Positions 18,238-27,892 of a stretch of DNA of 64,000 nucleotides are shown one piece after another. Position 1 is the first letter of the stretch. Every line of letters starts with the position of its first letter. A program made the translations under genes and the position numbers. The notes beneath the pieces are model-generated. The model was not told where the DNA came from. It made no database searches and saw only the letters and a program-made list of their open reading frames with translations. Source of the DNA: Roseovarius sp. M141 (GTDB lineage: Bacteria > Pseudomonadota > Alphaproteobacteria > Rhodobacterales > Rhodobacteraceae); the NCBI RefSeq assembly GCF_024355225.1, contig NZ_VCNH01000008.1, forward strand, positions 1,116,001 through 1,180,000, written 5' to 3'.

Positions 18238-18344
18238 GATTCACAACGGGAATGCGTTCGCGGTTGTTTTCCTACGGGAAATCGTCAGTCGCCGCGGTAT
18301 TGTGGGGCTTTCGCAGCCTCGCATTGCGGGGTAGACATGGGCCT

Positions 18345-18929
18345 ATGACATGGACCGTGCCGAATATCCTGACGTTACTGCGCCTACTGGCCGCGCCCGG
18401 CGTGGCGGTCATGTTCTTGTATTTCACGCGCCCATATGCCGACTGGTTCGCATTGATCCTGTTCGTTTCGGCGGCGGTCACCGATTGGTTCGACGGCTAC
18501 CTCGCCCGATCCTGGAAGCAGGAAACGCGGCTGGGCGCGATGCTGGATCCTATCGCCGACAAGGCGATGGTCGTGATCGCGCTGATGGTCATTGTCGGAT
18601 ATTCGACAATGTCGCCTTGGCTGGTTCTGCCCGCAACCGTGATCCTGTTCCGCGAAGTGTTCGTGTCGGGACTGCGCGAATTTCTGGGAGACACCGCCGG
18701 GACGCTCAAGGTGACGAAGCTGGCCAAGTGGAAGACAACCGCGCAGATGGTCGCCATTGCCACGCTGTTTGCGCAGGGCGTGTTCGAGGGGCTTGGCTGG
18801 AAATTGGCCGGCCTGCACTACACATGGTATGCCGGGCTGTGGCTGTTGTGGCTGGCGGCGGTTCTCACGCTGATATCGGGCATCGATTACCTGCTGAAAT
18901 CGCTGCCGTATCTGAAGGATGATCGCTGA
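18345..18929 (+). CDS. pgsA: CDP-diacylglycerol-glycerol-3-phosphate 3-phosphatidyltransferase
   Basis: A 194-residue membrane enzyme of phosphatidylglycerol synthesis. It has the CDP-alcohol phosphatidyltransferase signature DG-x2-AR-x8-G-x3-D-x3-D (DGYLAR..RLGAMLDPIADK) and four to five hydrophobic segments. The start MTWTVPNILTLLRLL matches the usual PgsA N terminus; an upstream in-frame ATG at 18252 would add a non-homologous stretch. Its TGA shares a base with the moaD ATG, so lipid and molybdopterin genes are coupled, a frequent Rhodobacterales arrangement. Confidence 0.94.
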   Translation: MTWTVPNILTLLRLLAAPGVAVMFLYFTRPYADWFALILFVSAAVTDWFDGYLARSWKQETRLGAMLDPIADKAMVVIALMVIVGYSTMSPWLVLPATVILFREVFVSGLREFLGDTAGTLKVTKLAKWKTTAQMVAIATLFAQGVFEGLGWKLAGLHYTWYAGLWLLWLAAVLTLISGIDYLLKSLPYLKDDR

Positions 18930-19174
18930 TGGACGTTCTTTATTTCGCATGGGTGCGCGAGCGGATCGGACTGCCGCGCGAGACGGTTCAGACGGGCGCC
19001 GCCACGGTGCGCGATCTGGTCGGCGAATTGCGCGCGCGCGAGGCGCGGTATGACGCGGCCTTTGCCGATATAAGCGCCCTGCGCGTGGCCGTCGATCAGG
19101 AACTGGCGGATTTTGACACGTCTCTGGCAGGCGTGCGCGAAGTGGCGTTTTTCCCGCCCATGACCGGTGGCTGA
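18929..19174 (+). CDS. moaD: molybdopterin synthase sulfur carrier subunit
   Basis: An 81-residue ubiquitin-like protein. It begins MDVLYFAWVRERIG and ends in the essential PPMTGG Gly-Gly tail that is thiocarboxylated and donates sulfur in conversion of precursor Z (cPMP) to molybdopterin. It overlaps the pgsA stop by one base and the moaE start by eight, indicating tight co-expression of the two MPT synthase subunits. Confidence 0.93.
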   Translation: MDVLYFAWVRERIGLPRETVQTGAATVRDLVGELRAREARYDAAFADISALRVAVDQELADFDTSLAGVREVAFFPPMTGG

Positions 19175-19625
19175 GCGGGTGGATATCCGCGTACAGGAGG
19201 CGCCATTCGATTACGGCGCCGAGGCGAATGATTTTGCCGCGCGCCAGACGGGAATGGGGGCTGTCGTCACCTTTGCCGGTATCGTGCGCGATCTGGACGG
19301 TACGTTGGATCACATGCGGATCGAGCATTACCCGGGCATGACGGAAAAGGCCCTGCACAGTATCGCCGAAGATGCGCATACGCGCTGGGATCTGGGGGGC
19401 AGCCTGATCATCCACCGCCACGGGCGGCTGGGACCGGACGACATGATCATGATGGTCGCTACCGCCTCGCGCCATCGCAAGGACGCGTTTGAGGCGGCGA
19501 TGTTTTTGATGGATTATCTGAAATCCCGTGCGCCGTTCTGGAAAAAAGAGGCGACCGAGGGCACCACGGGCTGGGTTGCTGCCCGGACCGAGGATGAGGA
19601 CGCGCTGGATACCTGGCGCAAGTAG
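19167..19625 (+). CDS. moaE: molybdopterin synthase catalytic subunit
   Basis: A 152-residue MoaE protein with a GTG start inside the end of moaD. Recognisable residues are GAVVTFAGIVRD, LRIEHYPGMTE-type (here MRIEHYPGMTEKAL), the HRHGRLGPDD loop and the catalytic Lys region DYLKSRAPFWKKE. With MoaD it forms the heterotetramer that inserts the dithiolene sulfurs. The gene ends seven bases before the convergent UbiH-family gene. Confidence 0.95.
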   Translation: MAERVDIRVQEAPFDYGAEANDFAARQTGMGAVVTFAGIVRDLDGTLDHMRIEHYPGMTEKALHSIAEDAHTRWDLGGSLIIHRHGRLGPDDMIMMVATASRHRKDAFEAAMFLMDYLKSRAPFWKKEATEGTTGWVAARTEDEDALDTWRK

Positions 19626-19631
19626 CGCTTT

Positions 19632-20849
19632 TCAGCGCATCAGATCAGGCAGATCGCCGGTCAGCCCCGCCGCCTCGCGCATCAGGGCGCGGCGCAGGGG
19701 AGGGGCTGCGTTGATCGCACCCATGCCGATATCCCGCACCGCACGCAGCAATGGGTTATCGTTCGAAAACAACCGATTGCTGAAATCTGTCGTCATTGCC
19801 AGCGCGGCAACGTCGAAACGACGCCAGCGCTGATACCGTTCCAGAACATCCGGCGCCGCCAGATCCTCGCCCCGGCTGCGGGCCTCCCCCAGAACTTGGC
19901 ACAGTGCGGCGACGTCGCGCAGCCCGGCGTTCAGGCCCTGGCCTGCAATCGGGTGCATCCCATGCGCCGCGTCCCCGACCAACGCCACGCGCGGCGCGAC
20001 AAAGCTGTTCGCGACGGTCAGGCCCAGCGGGTAGGTATAGCGTTTGCCGGTCAGGGAAATCTCGCCCAGAAAATCGCCAAAGCGGGGGCGCAGCACATGC
20101 AGGAAATCGGTGTCGCTGAGCGCCGCGAATTCGGCGGCGGTTTTGTCGCTTTCGCTCCAGACGATGGACGACACATTCCCGGGCAGCGGCAGAATGGCCA
20201 GCGGGCCGGGCGGCATGAAAAACTGATGCGCAATGCCATGATGCGGGCGGTCATGCGCGATGGCGCAGACCAGCGCCGTCTGCCCATAGCCCCAGCCGGT
20301 GCGCCGGATCCCGGCCCGCGCGCCCGTGCCTGAATTGCGCCCATCCGCGCCGACAATCAGCCGCGTGCGCAGCAGTTTGCCCGAGGCCAGCGTCAGCTGG
20401 GTGCCGCCCGCCTCTATCGTTTGCGTGGTGACGGCATCGCCGGAAATCTGCGTGATTCCCGATGTTTTCTTCATCGCGTCCAGCAGGGCAGGGCGCAGGA
20501 CGCGGTCCTCGCACATATGGCCCATCGGGCCTTCCTCCAGCTCGGCGTGTTCGAAATGCAGGAGAAATGGCGACAGCGGCCCGTCGCCCGCGCGCCCGTC
20601 GCTAACCTTGATCTCCAGCATCGGCTGGGTCTGGGCAGCAATGGTGTCCCAGAGTCCGATGGCGCGCAGCAGGCGCACCGACGCCAGCGCCAGCGCGTAG
20701 GCGCGCCCGTCAAAGGCGGCGTTTTTGCGCACAGGTTCGGGCAAGGCGTCGACGATGGTCACGCTCAGCCCCGATTGCGCCAGGGCCAGAGCCAGGGCGG
20801 GGCCATTCAGACCGCCGCCGACGATCACGATATCGCTGTCATGTTTCAT
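19632..20849 (-). CDS. UbiH/UbiF/COQ6-family FAD monooxygenase
   Basis: A 405-residue class-A flavoprotein hydroxylase of ubiquinone synthesis. It has an N-terminal Rossmann motif GGGLNGPALALALAQSG, the central DG region (VGADGRNSGTGARAG) and the C-terminal FAD motif GDAAHGMHPIAGQGLNAGLR. The last motif is diagnostic of the UbiH/UbiF/COQ6 group, which hydroxylates the quinone ring. Which ring position it acts on (UbiH, UbiF, UbiI or UbiL type) cannot be told by eye. The ATG at 20849 starts directly at MKHDSDIVIVGGG; a longer frame adds 12 non-homologous residues. Confidence 0.88.
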   Translation of the reverse strand: MKHDSDIVIVGGGLNGPALALALAQSGLSVTIVDALPEPVRKNAAFDGRAYALALASVRLLRAIGLWDTIAAQTQPMLEIKVSDGRAGDGPLSPFLLHFEHAELEEGPMGHMCEDRVLRPALLDAMKKTSGITQISGDAVTTQTIEAGGTQLTLASGKLLRTRLIVGADGRNSGTGARAGIRRTGWGYGQTALVCAIAHDRPHHGIAHQFFMPPGPLAILPLPGNVSSIVWSESDKTAAEFAALSDTDFLHVLRPRFGDFLGEISLTGKRYTYPLGLTVANSFVAPRVALVGDAAHGMHPIAGQGLNAGLRDVAALCQVLGEARSRGEDLAAPDVLERYQRWRRFDVAALAMTTDFSNRLFSNDNPLLRAVRDIGMGAINAAPPLRRALMREAAGLTGDLPDLMR

Positions 20850-20940
20850 GCCGCTCAATATGGCGGGGATTGCCGGATTGTCCATGCGCCAACGCGCCGC
20901 TAGTGTCAGCGTGATTGCAGCGTATGGGCGAGGGCGGATG

Positions 20941-22269
20941 ATGCAAGACTGGCTGAAAATGGGCGTGGCGGATCTGGGCCGCGGTATTGCCGCGGGCGAG
21001 ATTGATGTGGTGTCTCTGACTGAAACCTATCTGGACGCTATCGACGCGCACCCGGCTGGGCCGCGCATCTATTCGGCCGTCACTTGCGACCGTGCCCGCG
21101 CCGAGGCTGCTGCCGCAGCGGCCCGCGCCAAGGCGGGCCAGCGGCGCGGGCCGCTGGACGGCGTACCGATCAGCTGGAAGGATCTGTTCGACAGTGCCGG
21201 CACTGCGACCGAGGTAGGAAGTCGGCTGCTGCAGGGCCGCGTGCCGGACCGGGACGCCGAAGTGCTGCGCCGCGCGACCGCCGCCGGCATGGTGTGCCTG
21301 GGCAAGACGCATATGAGCGAGCTGGCATTTTCCGGCCTCGGCCTGAACCCGATGACAGCGACGCCGCCCTGCATCAATGATGCAGATGCCGTGGCCGGCG
21401 GATCGTCCAGCGGGTCGGCGGCCAGCATCGCGCATGGTTTGGCGGCAGGGTCCATCGGCAGCGATACCGGCGGATCCGTGCGGGTACCTGCGGCCTGGAA
21501 CGATCTGGTGGGGCTGAAAACAACGGCCGGGCGGGTGCCTGTAGGTGGCTCCGTCCCGCTGGCCGCGCGATTCGACACAGTCGGGCCGCTTGCCCGGAGC
21601 GTCGAGGATGCCGCGCTGCTGCTGGCCGTTCTGGAGGCGCGCCGTGCGCCCGATCTGCGCGGGGCGTCCCTGCGCGGCATGCGCTTTGCCGCGCTGCAAA
21701 GCGCAGTAATGGACGATCTGCGGGAGGCGCCGGCACGCGCCTATGATGCGGCCAGCGAACGATTGAAAGCGGCAGGCGCGACGATCACCCCTGTAACGGC
21801 CCCTGAGGTGGACGAGGCGATGAGCCTGGCGGCTGTGCTGTTCTCAGGCGAGGCATATGGCACGTGGGGCAAGGTGATCGAGGCAGATCCGGACCTGATG
21901 TTCGGCCCGATCCGCGACCGGTTTCGCGGCGGACAGTCGTTCAGCGCGCCCGAATTCGTGGCGGCATGGCAGCGGCTGGACAGTCTGCGCGCGGTTTGGG
22001 CGCAACGCATGGCAGGCTATGACGCGGTGTTGATGCCGACGGCGCCCAACCTGCCACCCAACGCGCAGCGTCTGCTGGAGGATGGCGACTACTATGTTAC
22101 CGAAAACCTTCTGACACTGCGCAATACCCGCGTCGGCAACCTGATGGGTCTTGCCGCGATCACCCTGCCAACGGGCGTACCCAGTTGCGGTATCATGCTG
22201 TGCGGGCAGGCGATGGGCGAGGACCGACTGCTGCGTATCGCCAAGGCAGCGGAGGCGGCGCTGCGCTGA
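20941..22269 (+). CDS. amidase (amidase-signature family)
   Basis: A 442-residue amidase-signature enzyme. The Ser-cisSer-Lys triad is visible: Lys in LDGVPISWKDLF, cis-Ser in AGGSSSGSAAS and the nucleophilic Ser in GSDTGGSVRVPA. It resembles GatA-like amidases, but gatB and gatC are absent here, so a stand-alone hydrolase of a small amide is more likely than tRNA amidation. Two consecutive ATGs exist; the second is better spaced from GAGGG. It diverges from the UbiH-family gene with about 90 bp between. Confidence 0.88.
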   Translation: MQDWLKMGVADLGRGIAAGEIDVVSLTETYLDAIDAHPAGPRIYSAVTCDRARAEAAAAAARAKAGQRRGPLDGVPISWKDLFDSAGTATEVGSRLLQGRVPDRDAEVLRRATAAGMVCLGKTHMSELAFSGLGLNPMTATPPCINDADAVAGGSSSGSAASIAHGLAAGSIGSDTGGSVRVPAAWNDLVGLKTTAGRVPVGGSVPLAARFDTVGPLARSVEDAALLLAVLEARRAPDLRGASLRGMRFAALQSAVMDDLREAPARAYDAASERLKAAGATITPVTAPEVDEAMSLAAVLFSGEAYGTWGKVIEADPDLMFGPIRDRFRGGQSFSAPEFVAAWQRLDSLRAVWAQRMAGYDAVLMPTAPNLPPNAQRLLEDGDYYVTENLLTLRNTRVGNLMGLAAITLPTGVPSCGIMLCGQAMGEDRLLRIAKAAEAALR

Positions 22270-22273
22270 GACG

Positions 22274-22308
22274 CCGGGCTTGGGTATTTTTACCAAGAAA
22301 AAGCCCGG
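22274..22308 (+). terminator. Nested hairpin downstream of the amidase; remainder of gap empty
   Basis: An outer stem CCGGGCTT/AAGCCCGG encloses an inner GGTA/TACC hairpin with a TTTT loop, starting five bases after the stop. It could act as a terminator although no U-tract follows the outer stem. The remaining ~350 bp before ftsK show no convincing gene or other signal. Confidence 0.5.
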
Positions 22309-22659
22309 GAGCGGCTATGATATTGGCCGGTCTGCCAAAAATGCCACAATCGCCGGTTGGTCGGAATGGTTTTGCTGGACGCACCGGCGGGCAAAGGGTA
22401 GTTTTGGCGGATACGGGGCGATAACGATCCCGACCTGAGGCAATATTTCGATGGTATCCGAGCGGTTTCCGACTTTTGCGGTGTCTGGTGTGGTGCGTCC
22501 AAGCGACCGATCACGCGCCGCAGCGCGATGCTCTGCTATCGAAACACAGGCCCCTCAGGGATATGAAGCAATCAGCCGGATTGGGACCGCATATGTGGTC
22601 CTGCCGCGGCAGGCGGGCGCATCGCGCTGCCGATGGGCACGGTAAGGACGAGGGAAATA

Positions 22660-25614
22660 ATGGCATATCAGACACGCGGGCGCGATCCTCTGCTGGACAG
22701 CAACATGGCGCAGGCCATCGAGAAACGCGGCAAGGAATTGCTGGGTCTGGCCCTTATGGGTTTGGCTGTGCTGGCCACCATGATGTTTGCGTCCTACAGC
22801 GCCGAAGATCCCAGCTGGCTGTCTGCGGTCGATACGCCTGTGCAGAACTGGCTGGGCCAGACCGGCGCGACGATTGCTGCAACCTTGTTCATGGTTGTGG
22901 GCTGGGGCGGCTGGGGCATTGCGGCGGTGCTGGCCGCATGGGGCATCCGCTTTGTGTTGCACAAGGGGCAGGAGCGGGCGATGGCGCGCCTCATCTTTGC
23001 GCCGATCTGGATCGCCGTCCTGTCGCTATATGCTGCGTCGCTGACGCCGGGGGCCGAATGGTATGCCAGCCACAGCTTTGGTCTGGGCGGTATTTTTGGC
23101 GATACGGTTCTGGGCGCGATTTTGGGTGTGCTGCCGATCGGCGCGTCGATCGGGCTGAAACTGCTGTCGCTGGTGCTGGGTATCGGCATGCTGACACTGG
23201 GCGCTTTCGTCATGGGTTTTGAACGCTCCGAGATGGTGCACGGTATCAAGCTGGCGTTGTTGGGCTGCATCATGGCCTATTCCACGCTGGTCGCGCTGGC
23301 CACGCGCGGCGCATCGGGCGCCGCCATTGCCGCGCGCAATGCGCAGGCGCGGCGCAGTGACCGCCGGATCGAGGCGAGCGAGCCGGACATGGAATTCGCT
23401 CAGCCGCGTGTGGGCCGCAGCGCCCATGCCAAGGTATATGACGAGGCCGACGCGCCGGTTCTGCAGACCCCGGCGCGCGCTGTGGAAAAAACGTCGACCG
23501 GCCTGCTGGGTCGGATGCCGTCGCTGATGCGCAAGCCCGAACCGCTGCCCGAAGCCGAGTGGGTCGAGACGCAGGCGACGGCGGCTGACCGTCCCATGCC
23601 GGGCGAGGACCGCATCAAGGAAAAGATCGCCGATATCATCAAATCGCGCGTGCGAAAGGGACCAATCGCAAACATGCCGGTAACCTCTGGCGCTCTGGGC
23701 GGTGTTCGTCGTGGACCGGCACCGCTGTTGCTGGACACCGCGCGCGCTGCGCGTCTGCCGGACGAACCGCCGCTGACCGCCCCGCCTGCTGCGACCCTTC
23801 CGCCCGAGCCGCCGCTGAGCGCGCCGCGCGCCGCCGCATCTGCGCTGGAAATCACGTCCGCCCCACGCATGTCGGCGCCCGCGCCGCACCCTGAATCGGA
23901 AGCTGCTTTTGACGCAGAGTCCTTTGATGAGGATGAGGCCGTCATTCTGGATGATACGGCACCGCCGCCGCCCGCCGCCCGCGTCGCGCCCGTGCCCGAG
24001 GCGAAGAAGGTCGTGCAGCACACGCAGCGCAAGGCTGTCGCCCCCTCGGTGCGCGCCGCCGCCGAGGCACAGCCCGCATTGCAATTCGAGGAAAACAGCA
24101 GCACCCAGTACGAGCTGCCCCCCCTCAGCCTGCTGTCCAGTCCTGACACCATCACCCGCTACCACCTGAGCGACGAGGCGCTGGAGGAAAACGCGCGCAT
24201 GCTGGAGGTCGTCTTGGACGATTACGGCGTCAAGGGCGAGATCGTATCGGTGCGCCCCGGCCCCGTCGTGACCATGTACGAGCTGGAGCCGGCTCCGGGT
24301 CTCAAGGCGAGCCGGGTGATCGGGCTGTCGGACGATATCGCGCGGTCCATGTCGGCACTGTCGGCGCGCGTCTCGACCGTGCCGGGCCGCACCGTGATCG
24401 GGATCGAGCTGCCCAATGACAACCGCGAAATGGTCAGCTTGCGCGAGATCCTGTCGACCCGCGATTTCGGGGACGGCAATCACAAGCTGCCGCTGGCACT
24501 GGGCAAGGATATCGGCGGCGATCCTATGGTCGTCAACCTGGCCAAGATGCCCCACCTTCTGATTGCGGGCACGACCGGCTCGGGCAAGTCCGTGGCGATC
24601 AACACCATGATTCTCAGCCTTCTGTACAAGCTGACGCCCGAAGACTGCCGGATGATCATGATCGACCCCAAGATGCTGGAACTCAGCGTCTATGACGGCA
24701 TTCCCCACCTGCTGAGCCCCGTTGTGACAGACCCCAAAAAGGCGGTCGTGGCCCTGAAATGGACCGTGGCCGAGATGGAAGAGCGCTACCGCAAGATGTC
24801 CAAGATGGGCGTTCGCAACATCGACGGGTATAACGGCCGCGTGGCAGACGCCCTGAGCAAGAACGAGATGTTCAGCCGCACCGTGCAAACCGGATTTGAC
24901 GACGACACCGGCGAACCGGTGTTCGAGACCGAGCAGTTTGCCCCCGAAAAGATGCCCTATATCGTCGTCATCGTCGACGAGATGGCCGACCTGATGATGG
25001 TCGCCGGCAAGGAGATCGAGGCTTGCATCCAGCGCCTTGCACAGATGGCGCGCGCCTCGGGTATTCATATCATCATGGCCACGCAGCGCCCGTCGGTCGA
25101 TGTCATCACCGGCACGATCAAGGCGAACTTCCCGACGCGCATCAGCTTTCAGGTGACGTCCAAGATCGACAGCCGCACGATTCTGGGCGAAATGGGCGCC
25201 GAGCAATTGCTGGGCATGGGCGACATGCTGTACATGGCCGGCGGTGCCAAGATCACGCGCTGCCACGGCCCCTTTGTTTCAGATGAGGAAGTCGAGGAGG
25301 TGGTGAACGATCTCAAGGCTTACGGTCCGCCCGAATATGTCGGCAGCGTGCTGGAAGGCCCGGATGAGGACAAGGCCAGCAATATCGACGCGGTGCTGGG
25401 CCTGTCGACCGGATCGGAAGGCGAAGATGCGCTATATGATCAGGCCGTGCAGATCGCGATCACCGACCGCAAATGTTCGACCTCCTACATCCAGCGCAAG
25501 CTGGCCATCGGCTACAACAAGGCCGCGCGTCTGGTCGAGCAGATGGAGGATGAGGGCGTCGTGTCCGCCGCGAACCACGTGGGCAAGCGCGAAATTCTGG
25601 TCCCCGAACGATAA
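22660..25614 (+). CDS. ftsK: FtsK/SpoIIIE-type DNA translocase
   Basis: A 984-residue cell-division protein. There are about four or five N-terminal transmembrane segments (residues 25-220), an Ala/Pro-rich linker (about 240-480), then the motor: alpha/beta domains with Walker A GTTGSGKS, Walker [14 protein letters not shown] and the [12 protein letters not shown] segment. It ends in a winged-helix gamma domain ([20 protein letters not shown]) that reads KOPS/SRS polarity sites. It pumps DNA at the septum and activates XerCD. GAGGGA upstream supports ATG 22660 over an ATG nine codons earlier. Confidence 0.95.
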   Translation: MAYQTRGRDPLLDSNMAQAIEKRGKELLGLALMGLAVLATMMFASYSAEDPSWLSAVDTPVQNWLGQTGATIAATLFMVVGWGGWGIAAVLAAWGIRFVLHKGQERAMARLIFAPIWIAVLSLYAASLTPGAEWYASHSFGLGGIFGDTVLGAILGVLPIGASIGLKLLSLVLGIGMLTLGAFVMGFERSEMVHGIKLALLGCIMAYSTLVALATRGASGAAIAARNAQARRSDRRIEASEPDMEFAQPRVGRSAHAKVYDEADAPVLQTPARAVEKTSTGLLGRMPSLMRKPEPLPEAEWVETQATAADRPMPGEDRIKEKIADIIKSRVRKGPIANMPVTSGALGGVRRGPAPLLLDTARAARLPDEPPLTAPPAATLPPEPPLSAPRAAASALEITSAPRMSAPAPHPESEAAFDAESFDEDEAVILDDTAPPPPAARVAPVPEAKKVVQHTQRKAVAPSVRAAAEAQPALQFEENSSTQYELPPLSLLSSPDTITRYHLSDEALEENARMLEVVLDDYGVKGEIVSVRPGPVVTMYELEPAPGLKASRVIGLSDDIARSMSALSARVSTVPGRTVIGIELPNDNREMVSLREILSTRDFGDGNHKLPLALGKDIGGDPMVVNLAKMPHLLIAGTTGSGKSVAINTMILSLLYKLTPEDCRMIMIDPKMLELSVYDGIPHLLSPVVTDPKKAVVALKWTVAEMEERYRKMSKMGVRNIDGYNGRVADALSKNEMFSRTVQTGFDDDTGEPVFETEQFAPEKMPYIVVIVDEMADLMMVAGKEIEACIQRLAQMARASGIHIIMATQRPSVDVITGTIKANFPTRISFQVTSKIDSRTILGEMGAEQLLGMGDMLYMAGGAKITRCHGPFVSDEEVEEVVNDLKAYGPPEYVGSVLEGPDEDKASNIDAVLGLSTGSEGEDALYDQAVQIAITDRKCSTSYIQRKLAIGYNKAARLVEQMEDEGVVSAANHVGKREILVPER

Positions 25615-25650
25615 GCCGGGCAGCGTTTCTGAATATCTATATACCGATAC

Positions 25651-25672
25651 CCGGCCCCGCTTGCGGGGCCGG
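25651..25672 (+). terminator. Strong hairpin after ftsK
   Basis: A perfect CCGGCCCCGC..GCGGGGCCGG stem, 36 bp after the ftsK stop, is followed by TGCCCGTTT. The weak T-run makes it a probable rather than certain intrinsic terminator. The rest of the ~275-bp gap to lolA has no recognisable gene. Confidence 0.55.
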
Positions 25673-25890
25673 TGCCCGTTTGGGCGATCAGTCGCGTGAC
25701 TGCCGTACATTGAGGCATTTTGATGCCGGGCGGGCCGGTCCAGGCGGGCTGTGCCCTTGATAACCGGGGCCAATCTGCCGATATGAGGCACACGCGCGGT
25801 TGTTATCGCATATCAGCGGCGACATCGGCATGAAGGTGCAAGGCATTTCAGCCGCCCCATCGCCCGCCCGATTCGAGGAGAGTTCGATCC

Positions 25891-26502
25891 ATGAGATATA
25901 TCACCGCCGCCATGACGGCGACCGCCGCCTGCCTTTGCATGGCCTTGCCTGCCGCCGCAGAAAAGCTGGGCCTGGGCGAAATATCGCGCTACCTGAACAG
26001 CTTTGAGACGGCCAGTGGCGCATTTACGCAGATCAATGATGACGGCACCATCAGCCAGGGTCGTATCCTGATCAAACGGCCGGGCCGCGTGCGTTTTGAA
26101 TATCAGCCGCCCGAAGACATGCTGGTCGTCTCGAATGGCGACACGGTCGGCATCATCGATGGCAAATCGAATGACGGCCCGCAAGGCTACCCGCTGAACC
26201 GAACACCGCTGTCGATCATTCTGGCGCGCAACGTCGATCTGACACGGGCTCGTATGGTTACTGGCCATTCAAGCGACGGCAAGACGACGACCGTGCGCGC
26301 ACAGGATCCCGAGCATCCCGAGTATGGCAGTATCGATCTGGTCTTTACCGCCGCGCCGACAGAACTGCGGCAATGGGTCATCAATGACAGCGGCGGCAGC
26401 CGGACAACCGTCATTCTGGGCGATCTGGATACCGGCGTACGTATTGGCAAAGACAGCTTTGTCATTCCGGGCCTTGGCGCCATCAAGCGGAACAACCGCT
26501 GA
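25891..26502 (+). CDS. lolA: outer-membrane lipoprotein carrier protein LolA
   Basis: A 203-residue periplasmic protein with a signal peptide (cleavage near LPAAAEK). The mature part shows LNSFETASGAFTQ, QGRILIKRPGRVRFEY and PPEDMLVVSNG, the lipid-binding half-barrel hallmarks of LolA. It ferries lipoproteins from the LolCDE complex to the outer membrane. It lies downstream of ftsK, a conserved order in many proteobacteria, and ends at a bidirectional hairpin shared with the convergent transglycosylase gene. Confidence 0.93.
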   Translation: MRYITAAMTATAACLCMALPAAAEKLGLGEISRYLNSFETASGAFTQINDDGTISQGRILIKRPGRVRFEYQPPEDMLVVSNGDTVGIIDGKSNDGPQGYPLNRTPLSIILARNVDLTRARMVTGHSSDGKTTTVRAQDPEHPEYGSIDLVFTAAPTELRQWVINDSGGSRTTVILGDLDTGVRIGKDSFVIPGLGAIKRNNR

Positions 26503-26505
26503 GGC

Positions 26506-26532
26506 GGGCCGCCCCCCCCGGGGGCGGCGCCC
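26506..26532. terminator. Bidirectional hairpin between lolA and the transglycosylase
   Basis: GGGCCGCCCCC and GGGGGCGGCGCCC pair almost perfectly (one bulge) in the 35-bp gap between two convergent genes, with ATTTTC after it on the plus strand. Confidence 0.6.
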
Positions 26533-26537
26533 GATTT

Positions 26538-27128
26538 TCAGCCGCGACCGCAGCGGCGCAACTGCGCCTGATAGGTGGCGGCGCGCGCTTCGACCGTGCC
26601 GGCGACGCGCACCAGCCAAGCCTTGTTGTTATAGCTGCCGCGGCGAAATCCGGTGCGGCCCTCGTGATAGGCCAGATAGTGATTGCGCGCGTCATACATC
26701 TGGATGCCCAGTTCGTCGCGCGACTTGGACATGTACCAGCCCATGAAATCGGTCGCATCATGGATATTGTCGCGCCGGGCGCGGCGCGATCCGGACTGCG
26801 CGACATATTCGTCCCATGTGCCGTCCAACGCCTGACTATACCCAAAGGCCGAACTTTGCCGCCCCATCGGGATCACGCCCAGCGCATAGCGGTATGGGGT
26901 ACGCGCATCGCTGACGAATTTGCTTTCCTGATAGATGGTAGCCATCTGGACATGGGTTGGAACGCCCCAGCGCCGCTCGGTGGCGCGAAAGGCACGGGAA
27001 TATTGCGGTCGTTCCTTTAGGATTGCGCAGGCATCCTCCATCTGACTGGGGGATTCGCCATAGCCGCCGCTGCGCCCGCAGGCTGCGACGAATAACATCA
27101 AAAGGACCGCGCGAAGCTGTCTGCTCAT
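26538..27128 (-). CDS. lipoprotein lytic transglycosylase (SLT domain)
   Basis: A 196-residue predicted lipoprotein: the signal ends in a lipobox FVAAC. The SLT-like domain (about 45-160) has the catalytic Glu in MATIYQESKF and the following SSAFGYSQALDGTWDEY. It would cleave peptidoglycan glycan strands at the envelope, with a 1,6-anhydro product if it acts as other family members do. It is transcribed away from hspQ, with ~280 bp of divergent intergenic DNA. Confidence 0.82.
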   Translation of the reverse strand: MSRQLRAVLLMLFVAACGRSGGYGESPSQMEDACAILKERPQYSRAFRATERRWGVPTHVQMATIYQESKFVSDARTPYRYALGVIPMGRQSSAFGYSQALDGTWDEYVAQSGSRRARRDNIHDATDFMGWYMSKSRDELGIQMYDARNHYLAYHEGRTGFRRGSYNNKAWLVRVAGTVEARAATYQAQLRRCGRG

Positions 27129-27373
27129 TACTGCCTCTGCTCTCGTTATCGGGGCAGTCTGCGCTGCCTCCGTTTTTGTTTTCCAGTCAGTCTACCCAAT
27201 TTTTGCCAAATGGGAAATCACGAATTTACGGACCTGCCCGAAGTGGCGGCTTGGCACCGATGAGGGCTGCCGCGATGTCAGGCACCAATGCGACGGCGGC
27301 CTGAAGAGTCTGTCGTCGCATTTATCACAGATTGTTTCCAAAATTGCGCGTGATCATCATTGGACAAAGCCCA

Positions 27374-27398
27374 CTTGAAACATTTAACCTCACATAAT
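27374..27398 (+). promoter_or_regulatory. Candidate RpoH (heat-shock sigma) promoter of hspQ
   Basis: CTTGAAA, matching the sigma-32 -35 consensus, is followed after 13 bp by CATAAT, about 15 bp ahead of the hspQ start codon. This matches the expected heat-shock control of HspQ. The short leader would leave little room for a Shine-Dalgarno, so the true start site may lie slightly differently. Confidence 0.5.
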
Positions 27399-27412
27399 AG
27401 AGGCTGCATTAT

Positions 27413-27739
27413 ATGCTGAAATCGTGTGCGAAATATCATCTGGGCCAAGTTGTCCGTCATAAGAAACATCCGTTTCGCGGTGTGGTTTTTGACGTGGACC
27501 CGGAATTTGCCAACACGGAAGAATGGTATGCGGCCATCCCCGAGGAAAGCCGCCCGGTCAAGGATCAGCCATACTACCATCTTTTGGCCGAAAATGATCA
27601 AAGCTATTACGTCGCATATGTCAGCGAACAGAACCTGATCGCCGACTATTCAGGCGAGCCGGTGGAACATCCCGATATCGACGACCTGTTCGGCCCGTTC
27701 GAAGACGGGCAATACCCCCTGCATTTTCATCTGAACTAA
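27413..27739 (+). CDS. hspQ: heat-shock protein HspQ (YccV family)
   Basis: A 108-residue protein with the YccV/HspQ fold. It starts AKYHLGQVVRHKKHPFRGVV and continues with FDVDPEF, PYYHLLAEND and YVAYVSEQNL before a conserved acidic C terminus. In enterobacteria HspQ is a specificity enhancer or regulated substrate of Lon; older names refer to hemimethylated-DNA binding. The window also carries a stand-alone Lon-N-domain protein far upstream, but the two are not linked. The upstream DNA has a heat-shock-like promoter. Confidence 0.92.
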   Translation: MLKSCAKYHLGQVVRHKKHPFRGVVFDVDPEFANTEEWYAAIPEESRPVKDQPYYHLLAENDQSYYVAYVSEQNLIADYSGEPVEHPDIDDLFGPFEDGQYPLHFHLN

Positions 27740-27852
27740 AGCGTTTCGCCTTAAACTTGTGGCACTCACTTGAGGCGAAACGCGTGCAACGCTCTCATGT
27801 CGCGTGCGTTCCGCGAAAAAGCAGTGATTCAGATTTTTCGCGAAACGCTTAA
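27736..27852 (-). repeat. Compound palindromic repeat element, copy A
   Basis: A ~112-bp unit bounded by AAGCGTTTCG and CGAAACGCTT. It contains a first palindrome (AAGCGTTTCGCCTTAAAC..TTGAGGCGAAACGC) and a second one (GCGAAAAA..TTTTTCGC). The first palindrome is the reverse complement of the copies at 43486-43539 and 58036-58088. It fills most of the space between hspQ and the gamma-glutamyltransferase and may act as a bidirectional terminator. Confidence 0.75.
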
Positions 27853-27892
27853 TACTCCGCAGGTCAGTTGGCGCGGCCGAGTGCCCCCAAAT

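Noticed and set aside
23026..25266. 746-codon open frame on the strand opposite ftsK
   Set aside because: GC-rich third-position bias leaves the antisense frame open; it has no family resemblance and ftsK has all expected motifs.
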